Origin: Planctomycetaceae bacterium UBA2972
Lineage (GTDB): Bacteria; Planctomycetota; Planctomycetia; Pirellulales; Pirellulaceae
Assembly (NCBI GenBank): GCA_002348315.1
Contig: DEAW01000105.1
Location: 9,557-59,710 of the forward strand
Length of the DNA: 50,154 nt
Reading direction: 5' to 3'
The notes beneath the pieces are model-generated. The model saw only the letters and a list, made by a program, of their open reading frames with translations. It was not told the origin of the DNA and did no database searches. Made by a program: the position numbers and the translations under genes. Positions 18,767 to 27,057 of this stretch are shown here, one piece after another (position 1 is the first letter of the stretch; every line of letters starts with the position of its first letter).

Positions 18767-20235
18767 GAAACACACATGCCACTCAATTGATATTTGAATT
18801 GTCCACGGCCGGTCGATCCGGAGTGAATCTGCCCGCCTGTGATGTCCCGGAACAACCGAGAGAACAATGGATCCCGGCCGAACTGTTGAATGCAGAGTCC
18901 CCGGAACTTCCGGAAGTGACAGAACCTGAAGTTATTCGCCACTTCACTAATTTGTCGACGCTGAATATGAGCGTGGATACGCATTACTATCCACTCGGCT
19001 CCTGCACCATGAAATACAATCCCAAACGTAATGAACGCATTGCAGGTTGGGACGGTTTTGCACAATTACACCCCTATCAGAGTGAAGATTCTATCCAGGG
19101 GATGCTGCAGTTACTTTTTGAATTACAGCAAATGCTGGGGGAAATCAGTGGGCTCCCCGCTGTTTCTCTGCAACCGGCAGCAGGAGCACATGGTGAACTC
19201 GCAGCCCTAATGGTCGCCTCGGCTTATTTCAAGGAACTCGGCGAAACGAGAACCAAAGTCCTGGCACCTGATAGCGCTCACGGTACTAATCCTGCGAGCG
19301 CCCGGATGGCAGGTTTTGATTTTGTTACCATTCGGAGTCAGGCTGACGGCCGAGTCGACCTGGATCATCTTCGTGAAAATTTGGGTGATGACACTGCGGT
19401 CTTTATGATTACTAATCCCAGTACGCTGGGGTTGTTTGATGATCAGGTACAGCAAATCGCTGATCTGGTTCATGAACAGGGAGGATTGATTTATCTGGAT
19501 GGTGCCAACATGAACGCCATTCTGGGAATCGCACGTCCCGGTGACTTTGGCGCGGATATGATGCACTTCAATCCACATAAAACATTCAGCGGACCCCACG
19601 GTGGTGGTGGCCCCGGTGCAGGACCCATTTGCGTAACAGACACCCTCCGCCCGTTTCTCCCGAATCCAACGGTCTCGTACTGTCAGGATTCGCAGGCCTA
19701 CTATCTTGATACCGGAGACGACAAATCTATTGGCAGAGTGCGTTCCTTTTTCGGCAACGTAGGCGTACTCGTTCGGGCTTATTGCTATATTCGCACACAT
19801 GGTCCGGATGGACTCAAACGTGTTTCTGAAATGGCAGTCCTGAATGCTAATTATCTATTGAGTCAGGTAAAGGAATTTTTGGATGTGCCTCACGGCGACA
19901 GGTGCATGCATGAATTCGTGGCCAGTGCCGAACCCATCAAAGAAAAAACCGGACTCAAACAACCGGCAATGGACATTGCCAAACGATTGCTCGATTACGG
20001 CTTCCATCCACCCACCGTTTATTTTCCACTGACCGTTCACGAAGGGCTAATGATGGAGCCTACGGAAACGGAGAGCAAGCAGACGTTGGATGCCTTTGCT
20101 GAAGTTCTAAAGACGATCGTCAATGAACCAGCAGAAACCTTACAAAGTGCTCCTCACTCCACATCTATTCGACGACCTGATGAAGTGCAGGCTGCCCGAC
20201 AACCGATCGTAAAATGGACCGAAGCAACGGATTAA
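18763..20235 (+). CDS. gcvPB: Glycine dehydrogenase (decarboxylating) subunit 2
   Basis: A 490-residue C-terminal-half subunit of the split glycine decarboxylase. The PLP-binding lysine is Lys273 in MHFNPHKTFSGPHGGGGPG. Other landmarks are YYPLGSCTMKYNPK near residue 80 and APDSAHGTNPASA near residue 170. It forms the active P protein with GcvPA and passes the aminomethyl group to lipoylated GcvH. It overlaps gcvPA by 4 bp and the lipoyl-ligase-like gene by 22 bp. Confidence 0.97.
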   Translation: MRNTHATQLIFELSTAGRSGVNLPACDVPEQPREQWIPAELLNAESPELPEVTEPEVIRHFTNLSTLNMSVDTHYYPLGSCTMKYNPKRNERIAGWDGFAQLHPYQSEDSIQGMLQLLFELQQMLGEISGLPAVSLQPAAGAHGELAALMVASAYFKELGETRTKVLAPDSAHGTNPASARMAGFDFVTIRSQADGRVDLDHLRENLGDDTAVFMITNPSTLGLFDDQVQQIADLVHEQGGLIYLDGANMNAILGIARPGDFGADMMHFNPHKTFSGPHGGGGPGAGPICVTDTLRPFLPNPTVSYCQDSQAYYLDTGDDKSIGRVRSFFGNVGVLVRAYCYIRTHGPDGLKRVSEMAVLNANYLLSQVKEFLDVPHGDRCMHEFVASAEPIKEKTGLKQPAMDIAKRLLDYGFHPPTVYFPLTVHEGLMMEPTETESKQTLDAFAEVLKTIVNEPAETLQSAPHSTSIRRPDEVQAARQPIVKWTEATD

Positions 20236-20981
20236 CATTAAAGTCGATACGACTGGTCAAAGATCAGCCCACCACCGGGTCCTGGAATATGGCGATCGAC
20301 GATGCGTTGTTGGCCGAGCCACTTCCGCCGGAAACAGCCATCCTGCGAATCTACCGCTGGTCTCCCGCAACGCTCTCGTTGGGATACTTTCAGTTACTCG
20401 AGGACCGCGAAGCTCATCAAGACTCTCAGCAACTGGATTGTGTGAGACGCGCAAGCGGCGGCGGCGCTATTCTGCACGATCAGGAACTGACCTATAGCTT
20501 CGTCTTCCCGTCGAGCGGACTTTCGGCGAACGAAATCAGTGATGTCTACGATCTCTTTCACGATTCTCTAATCTCTGTATTTCAAAGTCGAGGAATCAAC
20601 GCACAGAAGTGCACTAATCCTCCTGAAATGGCGCAATCCGGAAAACCGTTTCTCTGCTTTCAACGCAGGTCTTCCGGCGATGTCTTACTCAATGACTATA
20701 AAATCGTTGGAAGTGCTCAACGACGCAATCGCCATCAAGTCCTGCAGCACGGAAGTATCCTATTGCGACAATCTTCCTATGCTCCGGAATTACCCGGAAT
20801 TCTGGAACTAACAAAAATCGACCTCACTTCACTCGATTGGCTTACCGATTGGCTGCAGGAACTGTCCTGTAGGCTAAACTCACAACTCTCCAACTATACG
20901 CTGACCCACGAGTGTCTCAAAACTGCCCATAAAATCGAGGCCGATAAGTTTTTAAATGACCAATGGACTCATAAACGCTAG
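20214..20981 (+). CDS. Lipoate/octanoate protein ligase or transferase (LplA/LipM family)
   Basis: A 255-residue BPL/LplA/LipB-fold protein. Visible motifs are NMAIDDALL near residue 25, RRASGGGAILHDQELTYSF (about 78-96), CFQRRSSGDVLLNDYKIVGS (148-167) and LQHGSILL (177-184). Lys163 corresponds to the conserved lysine of the family. The Cys148 context and the LQHGSI block resemble LipM-type octanoyltransferases more than ATP-dependent LplA, but I cannot separate the two by reading. Overlap with the end of gcvPB and its place as the last gene of the glycine-cleavage operon indicate that its main client is GcvH. ATG at 20214 is the only good start. Confidence 0.85.
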   Translation: MDRSNGLTLKSIRLVKDQPTTGSWNMAIDDALLAEPLPPETAILRIYRWSPATLSLGYFQLLEDREAHQDSQQLDCVRRASGGGAILHDQELTYSFVFPSSGLSANEISDVYDLFHDSLISVFQSRGINAQKCTNPPEMAQSGKPFLCFQRRSSGDVLLNDYKIVGSAQRRNRHQVLQHGSILLRQSSYAPELPGILELTKIDLTSLDWLTDWLQELSCRLNSQLSNYTLTHECLKTAHKIEADKFLNDQWTHKR

Positions 20982-21307
20982 ACACGAACAGTCCTTTCGG
21001 GGGGGTTAATATTTGACCCTTCCCTCCATGTTTGCTAGATTCTAAAGAGTTCAAATATTTTTGATCCAATCAGAAAAGATTGAATGTACAGCTGGAGCCT
21101 AACGGGCGATTGGAATATTAACCATCAAGCTCGACCTTGATTCAGTTGCTGCACATATCAAGCTATTTTTTATAATTTCTTTGCCTGATGAGTGTGAATA
21201 ATAACGTTACCCGCCAGCGGGATATTTGCGATCGGTACCTTTAATTGACATACCAATTTTCCAATCGGACTTTTTTATTATTTCGGTAGGTCAGTCGTAG
21301 GAAACCG
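20982..21307 (+). other. Intergenic region between the lipoyl ligase and FHA genes
   Basis: A gap of 326 bp with no credible ORF or RNA gene. It has a run of seven G near 21000. A perfect TTGACA lies at 21245-21250, but the nearest TATTAT (21276-21281) is 25 bp away, so I do not call a promoter. No terminator hairpin is obvious after the glycine-cleavage operon. Confidence 0.5.
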
Positions 21308-21988
21308 ATGAAGGCAAAACTAAAAGTACTGAAAGGCCCTAGCGCCGGAAAAGAAATTGACATACCTGTGGCCAAATTTTTTATTGGTCGTGGTGAAGAT
21401 TGTCATTTGCGTCCCAAGAGTGAAGCGATTAGTCGCCATCACTGCGCAATCATCGTAACCGATGTTCAAGTCGCCATAAAAGACTTTGGAAGTAAGAACG
21501 GGACTTTCTTAAATAACAAACGCATTGAGAATGTAGCCATTCTAAATAATGGTGATCAGCTCGTCGTTGGCCCGCTCTCTTTTGAAATCGTACTCGATCA
21601 TAGCCTGGGTGGTACGAAAAAGCCCAAAATTCAGGGCGTCGCTGATGTAGCAGAACGTAGTGCTGGCAAGTCACAAGCGATGGACAGCCAGGATGATGAC
21701 AGTATCGCCGGCTGGCTTACTGAATCGCTGTTCTCTGACGATGACATGAACACGACAGACACCGTGACGCGACAATTTGTGCTCGAAGATACCAATTCGT
21801 TTGAAAAACCAGACGATACGGAGGAATCTGCTACAGAAGACGTCGATGAGCCTGAAAATCTCGAAGATTCCCGAAGCCGAAAGAAACGCAAACCACAAAA
21901 ACTACCTGAACGAATTGTGGTAAAAGAAGATGCGGAAGATTCCACAACCGCTGCTTCTGATATGCTCCGGCGGTACTTTAACCGATAA
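21308..21988 (+). CDS. FHA-domain protein with acidic C-terminal region
   Basis: A 226-residue protein. Residues about 1-98 are a forkhead-associated domain with all the usual landmarks: FIGRGEDCHL, the phosphothreonine-contacting SRHHC, and KNGTFLNNKRI followed by DQLVVGPLSFEI. FHA domains bind phosphothreonine peptides, so it probably reads signals from Ser/Thr kinases, which are abundant in planctomycetes. The remaining 125 residues are acidic and Ser/Thr-rich, then basic (KKRKPQKLPERI), and probably disordered. They could themselves be phosphorylated. A terminator follows the gene, so it is probably monocistronic. Confidence 0.88.
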   Translation: MKAKLKVLKGPSAGKEIDIPVAKFFIGRGEDCHLRPKSEAISRHHCAIIVTDVQVAIKDFGSKNGTFLNNKRIENVAILNNGDQLVVGPLSFEIVLDHSLGGTKKPKIQGVADVAERSAGKSQAMDSQDDDSIAGWLTESLFSDDDMNTTDTVTRQFVLEDTNSFEKPDDTEESATEDVDEPENLEDSRSRKKRKPQKLPERIVVKEDAEDSTTAASDMLRRYFNR

Positions 21989-22306
21989 CTCGACGGAGTT
22001 TATTCTGCACCAATCTCAATGGCTCATCTCTGTTTTAGATGGGCCATTTCTTGTTGCGTCTAATAGCAAACCCGTAAAACAAGTGGTTTGATTCCGTCAT
22101 AACCGGAAATATCCCGTAAACAGTAATCTTTCCTCAAAACGTAAACTTTGACAAAACCACCCATCTTATCTAATCGTTACACCTTTTCTTTCTTATCTCT
22201 TCTACCTAACTGGTAAACATGTGGAATCATTGGATTACCTGCTCGTTAACAGGCTTATGACGGGCAGTAAACCAAGCGAATCCTAAAACCAAACTGGAGA
22301 GAAAAA
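21989..22306 (+). other. Intergenic region upstream of the 77-aa protein gene
   Basis: A gap of 318 bp. It contains the terminator of the FHA gene at its left end. A possible sigma-70 promoter is TTGACA at 22148-22153 with TCTAAT at 22169-22174; the 15-bp spacer is short, so this is weak. The long leader (about 125 nt) before the small gene holds nothing else that I recognise. Confidence 0.35.
22018..22055 (+). terminator. Terminator after the FHA gene
   Basis: Arms ATGGCTCATCT (22019-22029) and AGATGGGCCAT (22037-22047) pair fully in RNA if one G-U is allowed, around a 7-base loop. A T-rich tail TTCTTGTT follows. It begins about 30 bp after the FHA stop codon. Confidence 0.75.
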
Positions 22307-22540
22307 ATGAGTCTTTCAATTGCACCTGAACGAAACGAAGAAATACTAACAGATTCCGCAGACGACACCGGCCGTCGTCGCAAGATCGACCCCACAACAT
22401 GTGAACGGGATTATTCCAACGACGAACGCGAATTCATGGATGCTATGGAAGAGTATAAACGTCGCAGTGGTCGCAATTTTCCAACATGCAGCGAAATCCT
22501 GGAAGTCGTTCGAGATTTGGGATACAGCAAAACTGCGTAA
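22307..22540 (+). CDS. Small protein of unknown function (77 aa)
   Basis: A 77-residue hydrophilic protein with no signal peptide. The N-terminus is probably flexible. A compact helical segment runs from about residue 25 to the end, with the distinctive run KIDPTTCERDYSNDEREFMD and then FPTCSEILEVVRDLGY. Two cysteines (in TTCERD and PTCSEI) could bind metal or be structural. A good ribosome binding site (GGAGAG) lies just upstream of the ATG, which supports real expression. From memory I believe near-identical short proteins occur across planctomycetes, but I could not search. No function is known to me. Confidence 0.75.
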   Translation: MSLSIAPERNEEILTDSADDTGRRRKIDPTTCERDYSNDEREFMDAMEEYKRRSGRNFPTCSEILEVVRDLGYSKTA

Positions 22541-22719
22541 CGAGCCAGAAGCCAACACCCGGCTTCCATTTGAACCCAGGAGTCCCCTTAAACAATAGTT
22601 AAATGGACTTGTGACAGGGTTTCAAAATCGCTAATCTTCCACTCCATTCCGAATAGTAACCGGAATCATGGAGGCTCGCTTTGGGAAGGATCCCAGGCCA
22701 GCAGGGATAGGTTAGTAAC

Positions 22720-23472
22720 ATGCACCAAAAAATAGACTACCGACCGACGGACAAACACACACGTTGCTGCCTGTGGGCAATCATCGCATTCTCACTGTAT
22801 CTCAGTGGGTGTGGGCTGACAGCTAATAGCTGGAATGCTGAAGGAGTGAAGCTCTACGAAACGGGGCACTTTACCGACGCCATTGAACGGTTTCAATATG
22901 CTCTGGGCACCGATGAGGAGAATTCGGACGCCTATTACAACCTTGCTGTTACCTACCATCAAATGGGACTCCAAAGTAAGGATCAAGGATTTCTGAAGGA
23001 ATCTGAAGCACTGTACAACCGCTGTCTAGATTTTGATGGAAATCACGTCGACTGTCATCGAGGGCTTGCAGTCCTCTTAGCTCAAACCGATCGAAAAGAC
23101 AAAGCCGTTGCATTACTAACCAATTGGTCACAAGATCGCCCTCATCTGGCTGCCCCACATATCGAACTAGCTCGTATTGCTCAGGAATATGGAGATCAGC
23201 AGGCGGCCAGGCTTCATTTGGAAAAAGCATGTTCTATCGACAAAAACGATGCGCGTGCCTGGAAAGCATTAGCTGCACTCAATGAAGCTGAAGGACAAAC
23301 CGAAGTCGCACTAGCTCAATATCAGCGATCCTATCTCCTCGATAACCAGCAGACGCAACTACCCACACGTATTGCCTCGTTGAACCAGCAAGTTCGCACA
23401 GGCGTGGCGAATAGTGGCGGAGCACCTGCGACGCGAGTGGCCGATGAAAACCTTTCCCGCGGTCGCTATTAA
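22720..23472 (+). CDS. TPR lipoprotein
   Basis: A 250-residue predicted lipoprotein. A hydrophobic stretch (about residues 19-31) ends in the lipobox LSGC, so the mature protein would start at about Cys31. TPR units follow from about residue 38: WNAEGVKLYETGHFTDAIER, then SDAYYNLAVTYHQMG, then VDCHRGLAVLLAQTDRKDKA and ARAWKALAALNEAEGQTEVA. It is probably an envelope scaffold; partner unknown. The ATG at 22720 gives a basic N-region suited to a signal peptide. It is monocistronic or loosely linked to serC downstream (125 bp). Confidence 0.82.
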   Translation: MHQKIDYRPTDKHTRCCLWAIIAFSLYLSGCGLTANSWNAEGVKLYETGHFTDAIERFQYALGTDEENSDAYYNLAVTYHQMGLQSKDQGFLKESEALYNRCLDFDGNHVDCHRGLAVLLAQTDRKDKAVALLTNWSQDRPHLAAPHIELARIAQEYGDQQAARLHLEKACSIDKNDARAWKALAALNEAEGQTEVALAQYQRSYLLDNQQTQLPTRIASLNQQVRTGVANSGGAPATRVADENLSRGRY

Positions 23473-23597
23473 AATCTCTGCAATTTCCAGCCGCTGGTTC
23501 GATGCGCTCAGAATTTCGGGTGTGTACAGAATTACAGATTAGGCATAAAATCGCGGTTTAGACACTACTTTTTCATGTCAACTGTGAAAACTAATCC

Positions 23598-24698
23598 ATG
23601 GCTCTAGCAGAACGCACCTACAACTTCAGCGCTGGTCCTGCCACCATTCCCCTCAAGGTGCTGGAACAAATCCAACAGGAGTTATTGAATTTCAATAACT
23701 GTGGCGCAAGCATTATGGAAATCAGCCACCGTAGTGCTCAGTTTATCGAAGTACTGGACTCTGCACGTAATGGTATTAAACAACTCTTAGGCATCGACGA
23801 TTCGCATGAAGTTCTGTTCCTCCAGGGTGGAAGCCGACTGCAGTTTTCCATGATCCCTATGAATTTGTTGCGTTCAAGCGATGATCGGGCAGCCTATATA
23901 GTTTCAGGTACATGGAGTGGGAAAGCCTACGACGAAGCCTTGGGAACAGGAAACATCGACCTCGTTTGGAATGGCAAAGAGAGCAACTACAACACGCTCC
24001 CGAACGAAGTAGACTTAACGCTTCCCGAAGACCCTGCCTTTCTCTATTACGCATCGAACGAGACGATTCATGGTGTGCAGTTTCAAAGTGGCCTGCAAAT
24101 CGATTCCACTCCGCTCGTTTGTGACGCCTCTTCCGATTTTCTCTCACGCCCGATTGAGATGTCACGACATGGCATCGTTTACGCCTGTGCTCAAAAGAAC
24201 GCCGGGCCATCCGGTGTTACCATTGTCGTGATTCGTAAAGATTTGCTGCAGCGTAGTCAGGATAGCTTACCTGGCTATCTGAATTACAAAAAACATGTTG
24301 AGCAGAATTCAATGTTCAATACCCCTCCGACATTCGGAATTTATGTCATCGATCTGATTTGCAAATGGCTACTTCACGACATGGGGGGGCTGGAACAAGT
24401 GGCCACATTTAATCAGGAAAAAGCCAACTTGCTGTACGACGTGATTAATGAGTGCCAGGACATGTTTATTGGACACGCAGTTAAAGAATTCCGTTCAAAT
24501 ATGAACGTCACATTTAACTTACCCTCTGATGAATTAACTGCTCAGTTTGTTGAACAGGCTACCGCGAAGGGGCTTACCAGTCTCAAGGGCCATCGCAGCG
24601 TAGGCGGAATTCGCGCTTCCATTTATAACGCCATGCCTCGGGAAGGTGTACTGGCTCTTCGCGATTTCATGAAAGCGTTTTATACTCAAAACAGCTAA
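23598..24698 (+). CDS. serC: Phosphoserine aminotransferase
   Basis: A 366-residue class V PLP aminotransferase that converts 3-phosphohydroxypyruvate and glutamate to phosphoserine. The start YNFSAGPATIP, the MEISHRS motif, LQGGSRLQFSMIPMNLL and the PLP lysine Lys200 in YACAQKNAGPSGVT all match SerC. Length is normal. It lies 76 bp upstream of serA, so the two form a serine-biosynthesis unit. Confidence 0.97.
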   Translation: MALAERTYNFSAGPATIPLKVLEQIQQELLNFNNCGASIMEISHRSAQFIEVLDSARNGIKQLLGIDDSHEVLFLQGGSRLQFSMIPMNLLRSSDDRAAYIVSGTWSGKAYDEALGTGNIDLVWNGKESNYNTLPNEVDLTLPEDPAFLYYASNETIHGVQFQSGLQIDSTPLVCDASSDFLSRPIEMSRHGIVYACAQKNAGPSGVTIVVIRKDLLQRSQDSLPGYLNYKKHVEQNSMFNTPPTFGIYVIDLICKWLLHDMGGLEQVATFNQEKANLLYDVINECQDMFIGHAVKEFRSNMNVTFNLPSDELTAQFVEQATAKGLTSLKGHRSVGGIRASIYNAMPREGVLALRDFMKAFYTQNS

Positions 24699-24774
24699 GA
24701 CCATTGACCTTATACCATTCTGACCCCATAAAACTTCATCCAACTTCAGACTCACTTCATTCCCATTAAGTCCT

Positions 24775-26400
24775 ATGCCTAAAGTAATTGTTCTCGACAA
24801 TATCGCTCAGGAAGGTCTCGATCTTCTCGAACAAGCCGACAACATTGAATTCGTTGTACAAACCGGACTTGAAGGAGATGAATTAAAAGCTGCGCTATTG
24901 GAAGCTGACGGAGCTATCTGCCGGAGTGGCGTGTCTTTGACCGAAGAGGTACTTACGGGAAACTCCAGACTGAAAGTCATCGTTCGAGCTGGAGTGGGTA
25001 CAGATAACATTGATAAGCCTGCTGCAACACGGCAGGGAATCATCGTCATGAATACTCCGACTGGAAATACTTTCAGTACTGCCGAGCACGCCATGACGTT
25101 GATGCTGGCATTGAGTCGCAATGTAGCGCCGGCGTTTCAAAGCCTTCGCGAAGGACGGTGGGACCGCAAAGCCTATATGGGTTCTCAACTATCCGGAAAA
25201 ACGCTGGGAGTGGTTGGACTGGGTCGCGTCGGACAGGAAGTAGCGAAGCGAGCACAGGCATTTCAAATGAAAATCGTGGGCTTCGATCCGTTCCTGACCT
25301 CCGAACAGGCGGCTAAACTCGGTGTCGAACTATGCGAAACTGTCCACGAGATGTTACCGCGCATCGACTACCTGACTGTCCACACACCGTTAACACCGCA
25401 AACTAAAGGCCTGATTAGCCACGAAGAGTTAGCACTCTTAAAACCCGGAGCACGATTAGTAAACTGTGCCCGAGGTGGCATCTACGATGAATCGGCTCTG
25501 GCAGAAGGACTCGATAACGGAATACTTGCAGGTGTGGCACTCGATGTTTTCGAGACGGAACCCTGCACCAACAGTCCACTCTTTCAAAAAGATGGAGTGG
25601 TTTGTACGCCACATCTGGGAGCATCCACCGAAGAGGCTCAAACACAGGTTGCTGTGGAAGCTGTCGAGCTGGCAGTCAACTTCCTCACAACAGGTGCAAT
25701 TCGACACGCAGTCAACGTCGCAGCGATTGACCCCACTACTCTGGAAACACTCGCCGGTTACCTCGAATTGGCCTACCGGATGGGCATCTTCCTGGATCAA
25801 TGGGATGAAGGTGGAGTGCAATCTGTCAAAGTCGAATACCGGGGGCATGTTGCCGACGAAGACACAAAACTGTTAACCGCTTCGCTCTGTGCCGGACTGC
25901 TCAAAGAAGCTCTCGAAGAATCCGCGAACATCGTCAACTCGCAGGTGCTACTGAAAGACCGCGGTATTGAAATCAGTGAAACTCATTCGAGTGAGATGGG
26001 CGCTTTTGCTTCGTCCATGACGGTCACTCTGCAAACGGATAAAGGATCATACACGGCTGGCGGAACGGTATTCGGTAAAAACATGCCACGCCTTATCCGT
26101 CTGGATGACATGCGTTTGGAATCGTACCTTGACGGAAACATGCTGATCTTTGTGCATGATGACCTGCCCGGAATCATTGGTTTTATGGGTTCTACGCTCG
26201 GTATGCACGAAGTAAACATTGCTCAAATGTCTGTCGGACGAGCGATCGATGCTCAGCCTGGTGGTCGCGCCATTGGCGTACTCAACCTTGATAGCATTCC
26301 TTCAGCCGAAGTGAAACAAGCATTAACCGCTCAGGAAGGGATCCAGTCGGTTAAGAGTATTGAACTCCCAAACGCTGGTGAAAGACCACCCTGGATGTAA
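24775..26400 (+). CDS. serA: D-3-phosphoglycerate dehydrogenase
   Basis: A 541-residue long-form enzyme that starts serine synthesis by oxidising 3-phosphoglycerate with NAD. The order is substrate domain, Rossmann domain with GVVGLGRVGQEVA (about 145-157), the catalytic CARGGIYDE and CTPHLGAS stretches, an intervening ASB domain (about 315-450), and a C-terminal ACT domain (about 465-535) near DDLPGIIGFMGSTLG. The ACT domain is the usual site of serine feedback. The length fits the long form seen in planctomycetes and actinobacteria. Confidence 0.97.
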   Translation: MPKVIVLDNIAQEGLDLLEQADNIEFVVQTGLEGDELKAALLEADGAICRSGVSLTEEVLTGNSRLKVIVRAGVGTDNIDKPAATRQGIIVMNTPTGNTFSTAEHAMTLMLALSRNVAPAFQSLREGRWDRKAYMGSQLSGKTLGVVGLGRVGQEVAKRAQAFQMKIVGFDPFLTSEQAAKLGVELCETVHEMLPRIDYLTVHTPLTPQTKGLISHEELALLKPGARLVNCARGGIYDESALAEGLDNGILAGVALDVFETEPCTNSPLFQKDGVVCTPHLGASTEEAQTQVAVEAVELAVNFLTTGAIRHAVNVAAIDPTTLETLAGYLELAYRMGIFLDQWDEGGVQSVKVEYRGHVADEDTKLLTASLCAGLLKEALEESANIVNSQVLLKDRGIEISETHSSEMGAFASSMTVTLQTDKGSYTAGGTVFGKNMPRLIRLDDMRLESYLDGNMLIFVHDDLPGIIGFMGSTLGMHEVNIAQMSVGRAIDAQPGGRAIGVLNLDSIPSAEVKQALTAQEGIQSVKSIELPNAGERPPWM

Positions 26401-26441
26401 GGCCTGAAGGCTGAGCGTTCATCCCCTGATGCGTGTGGAAG

Positions 26442-26822
26442 TTAACGAGGCCGGGCTGGCCGAAACTTCGCAGTCGCCGAATCAAACCCCTGATAATTGG
26501 GAAAGGTCTGTTCGAGCCCCAGAGCCATGACTGACGCATAGGCCTGGTCACTCATGCCACACAAAAGCAATTGTCCAGCTCGTTCTTCAAGCTTATCTCT
26601 CAGGAGTATCAATTGACGCATCAGTCGCGCTGGCAGGTACATCATCGACTCTAAACTAACGACAACCCGCTTAAACAACGACTGCCTTATTAATCGATCT
26701 ATCAAATCCGCCAGATTAATTGGCGTTTTCTCGATCTGAGCCAATGATGTGTTGAGTGTTAAACAGAGCCATTCTCCGTTCTGATGAGTATCTACAGACC
26801 ACCCAGAAGATAATTCCTGCAT
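26442..26822 (-). CDS. STAS-like protein lacking the phosphorylation-site serine
   Basis: A 126-residue protein whose pattern fits a STAS (anti-sigma-factor antagonist) fold: beta strands near WLCLTLN and RVVVSLESMMYL, then a helix of LMRQLILLRDKLEERAG, the strand QLLLCGM, and a closing helix ALGLEQTFPNY. In SpoIIAA-type proteins the loop after the second strand carries a conserved phosphorylatable serine. Here that loop reads YLPARLM (residues 62-68), with no Ser or Thr. It could therefore be a constitutive partner-binding STAS domain. It is convergent with serA. The assignment rests on the pattern only. Confidence 0.6.
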   Translation of the reverse strand: MQELSSGWSVDTHQNGEWLCLTLNTSLAQIEKTPINLADLIDRLIRQSLFKRVVVSLESMMYLPARLMRQLILLRDKLEERAGQLLLCGMSDQAYASVMALGLEQTFPNYQGFDSATAKFRPARPR

Positions 26823-26945
26823 TCTTGCGTTCCGACGTCGATGTTGTTCAATGTTTGTAAGATTAGCGAAGTAAATCGTACGGAATTCTTAAACCCGGCG
26901 TCAATCGGAGAAATCTCAGACAAGTCACGGCCGTCAAATCAGTGG

Positions 26946-26974
26946 TTCCAAGTCTGAGGGGTGGCGGATATGAT
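26946..26974 (+). promoter_or_regulatory. Possible sigma-70 promoter of alaS
   Basis: TATGAT at 26969-26974 matches the -10 consensus at five of six positions. At the correct 17-bp spacing the -35 box is TTCCAA (26946-26951), which is weak. It would give a leader of about 80 nt containing the palindrome at 26991-27006. Confidence 0.3.
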
Positions 26975-27057
26975 AACGGATTAGGCCAATGGCAACCGAG
27001 GTTGCCGAGAGTGGCTCTACCTGACGCGACCTAAATGCACGTGCACCTGAAGAACCA

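Noticed and set aside
19207..19800. 197-aa ORF on the minus strand
   Set aside because: Antisense shadow of gcvPB.
21245..21281. Promoter for the FHA gene with TTGACA and TATTAT
   Set aside because: The 25-bp spacer is too long for a sigma-70 promoter.
26823..27057. T-box leader for alaS
   Set aside because: No specifier loop or T-box sequence was found; only a palindrome and a possible promoter.
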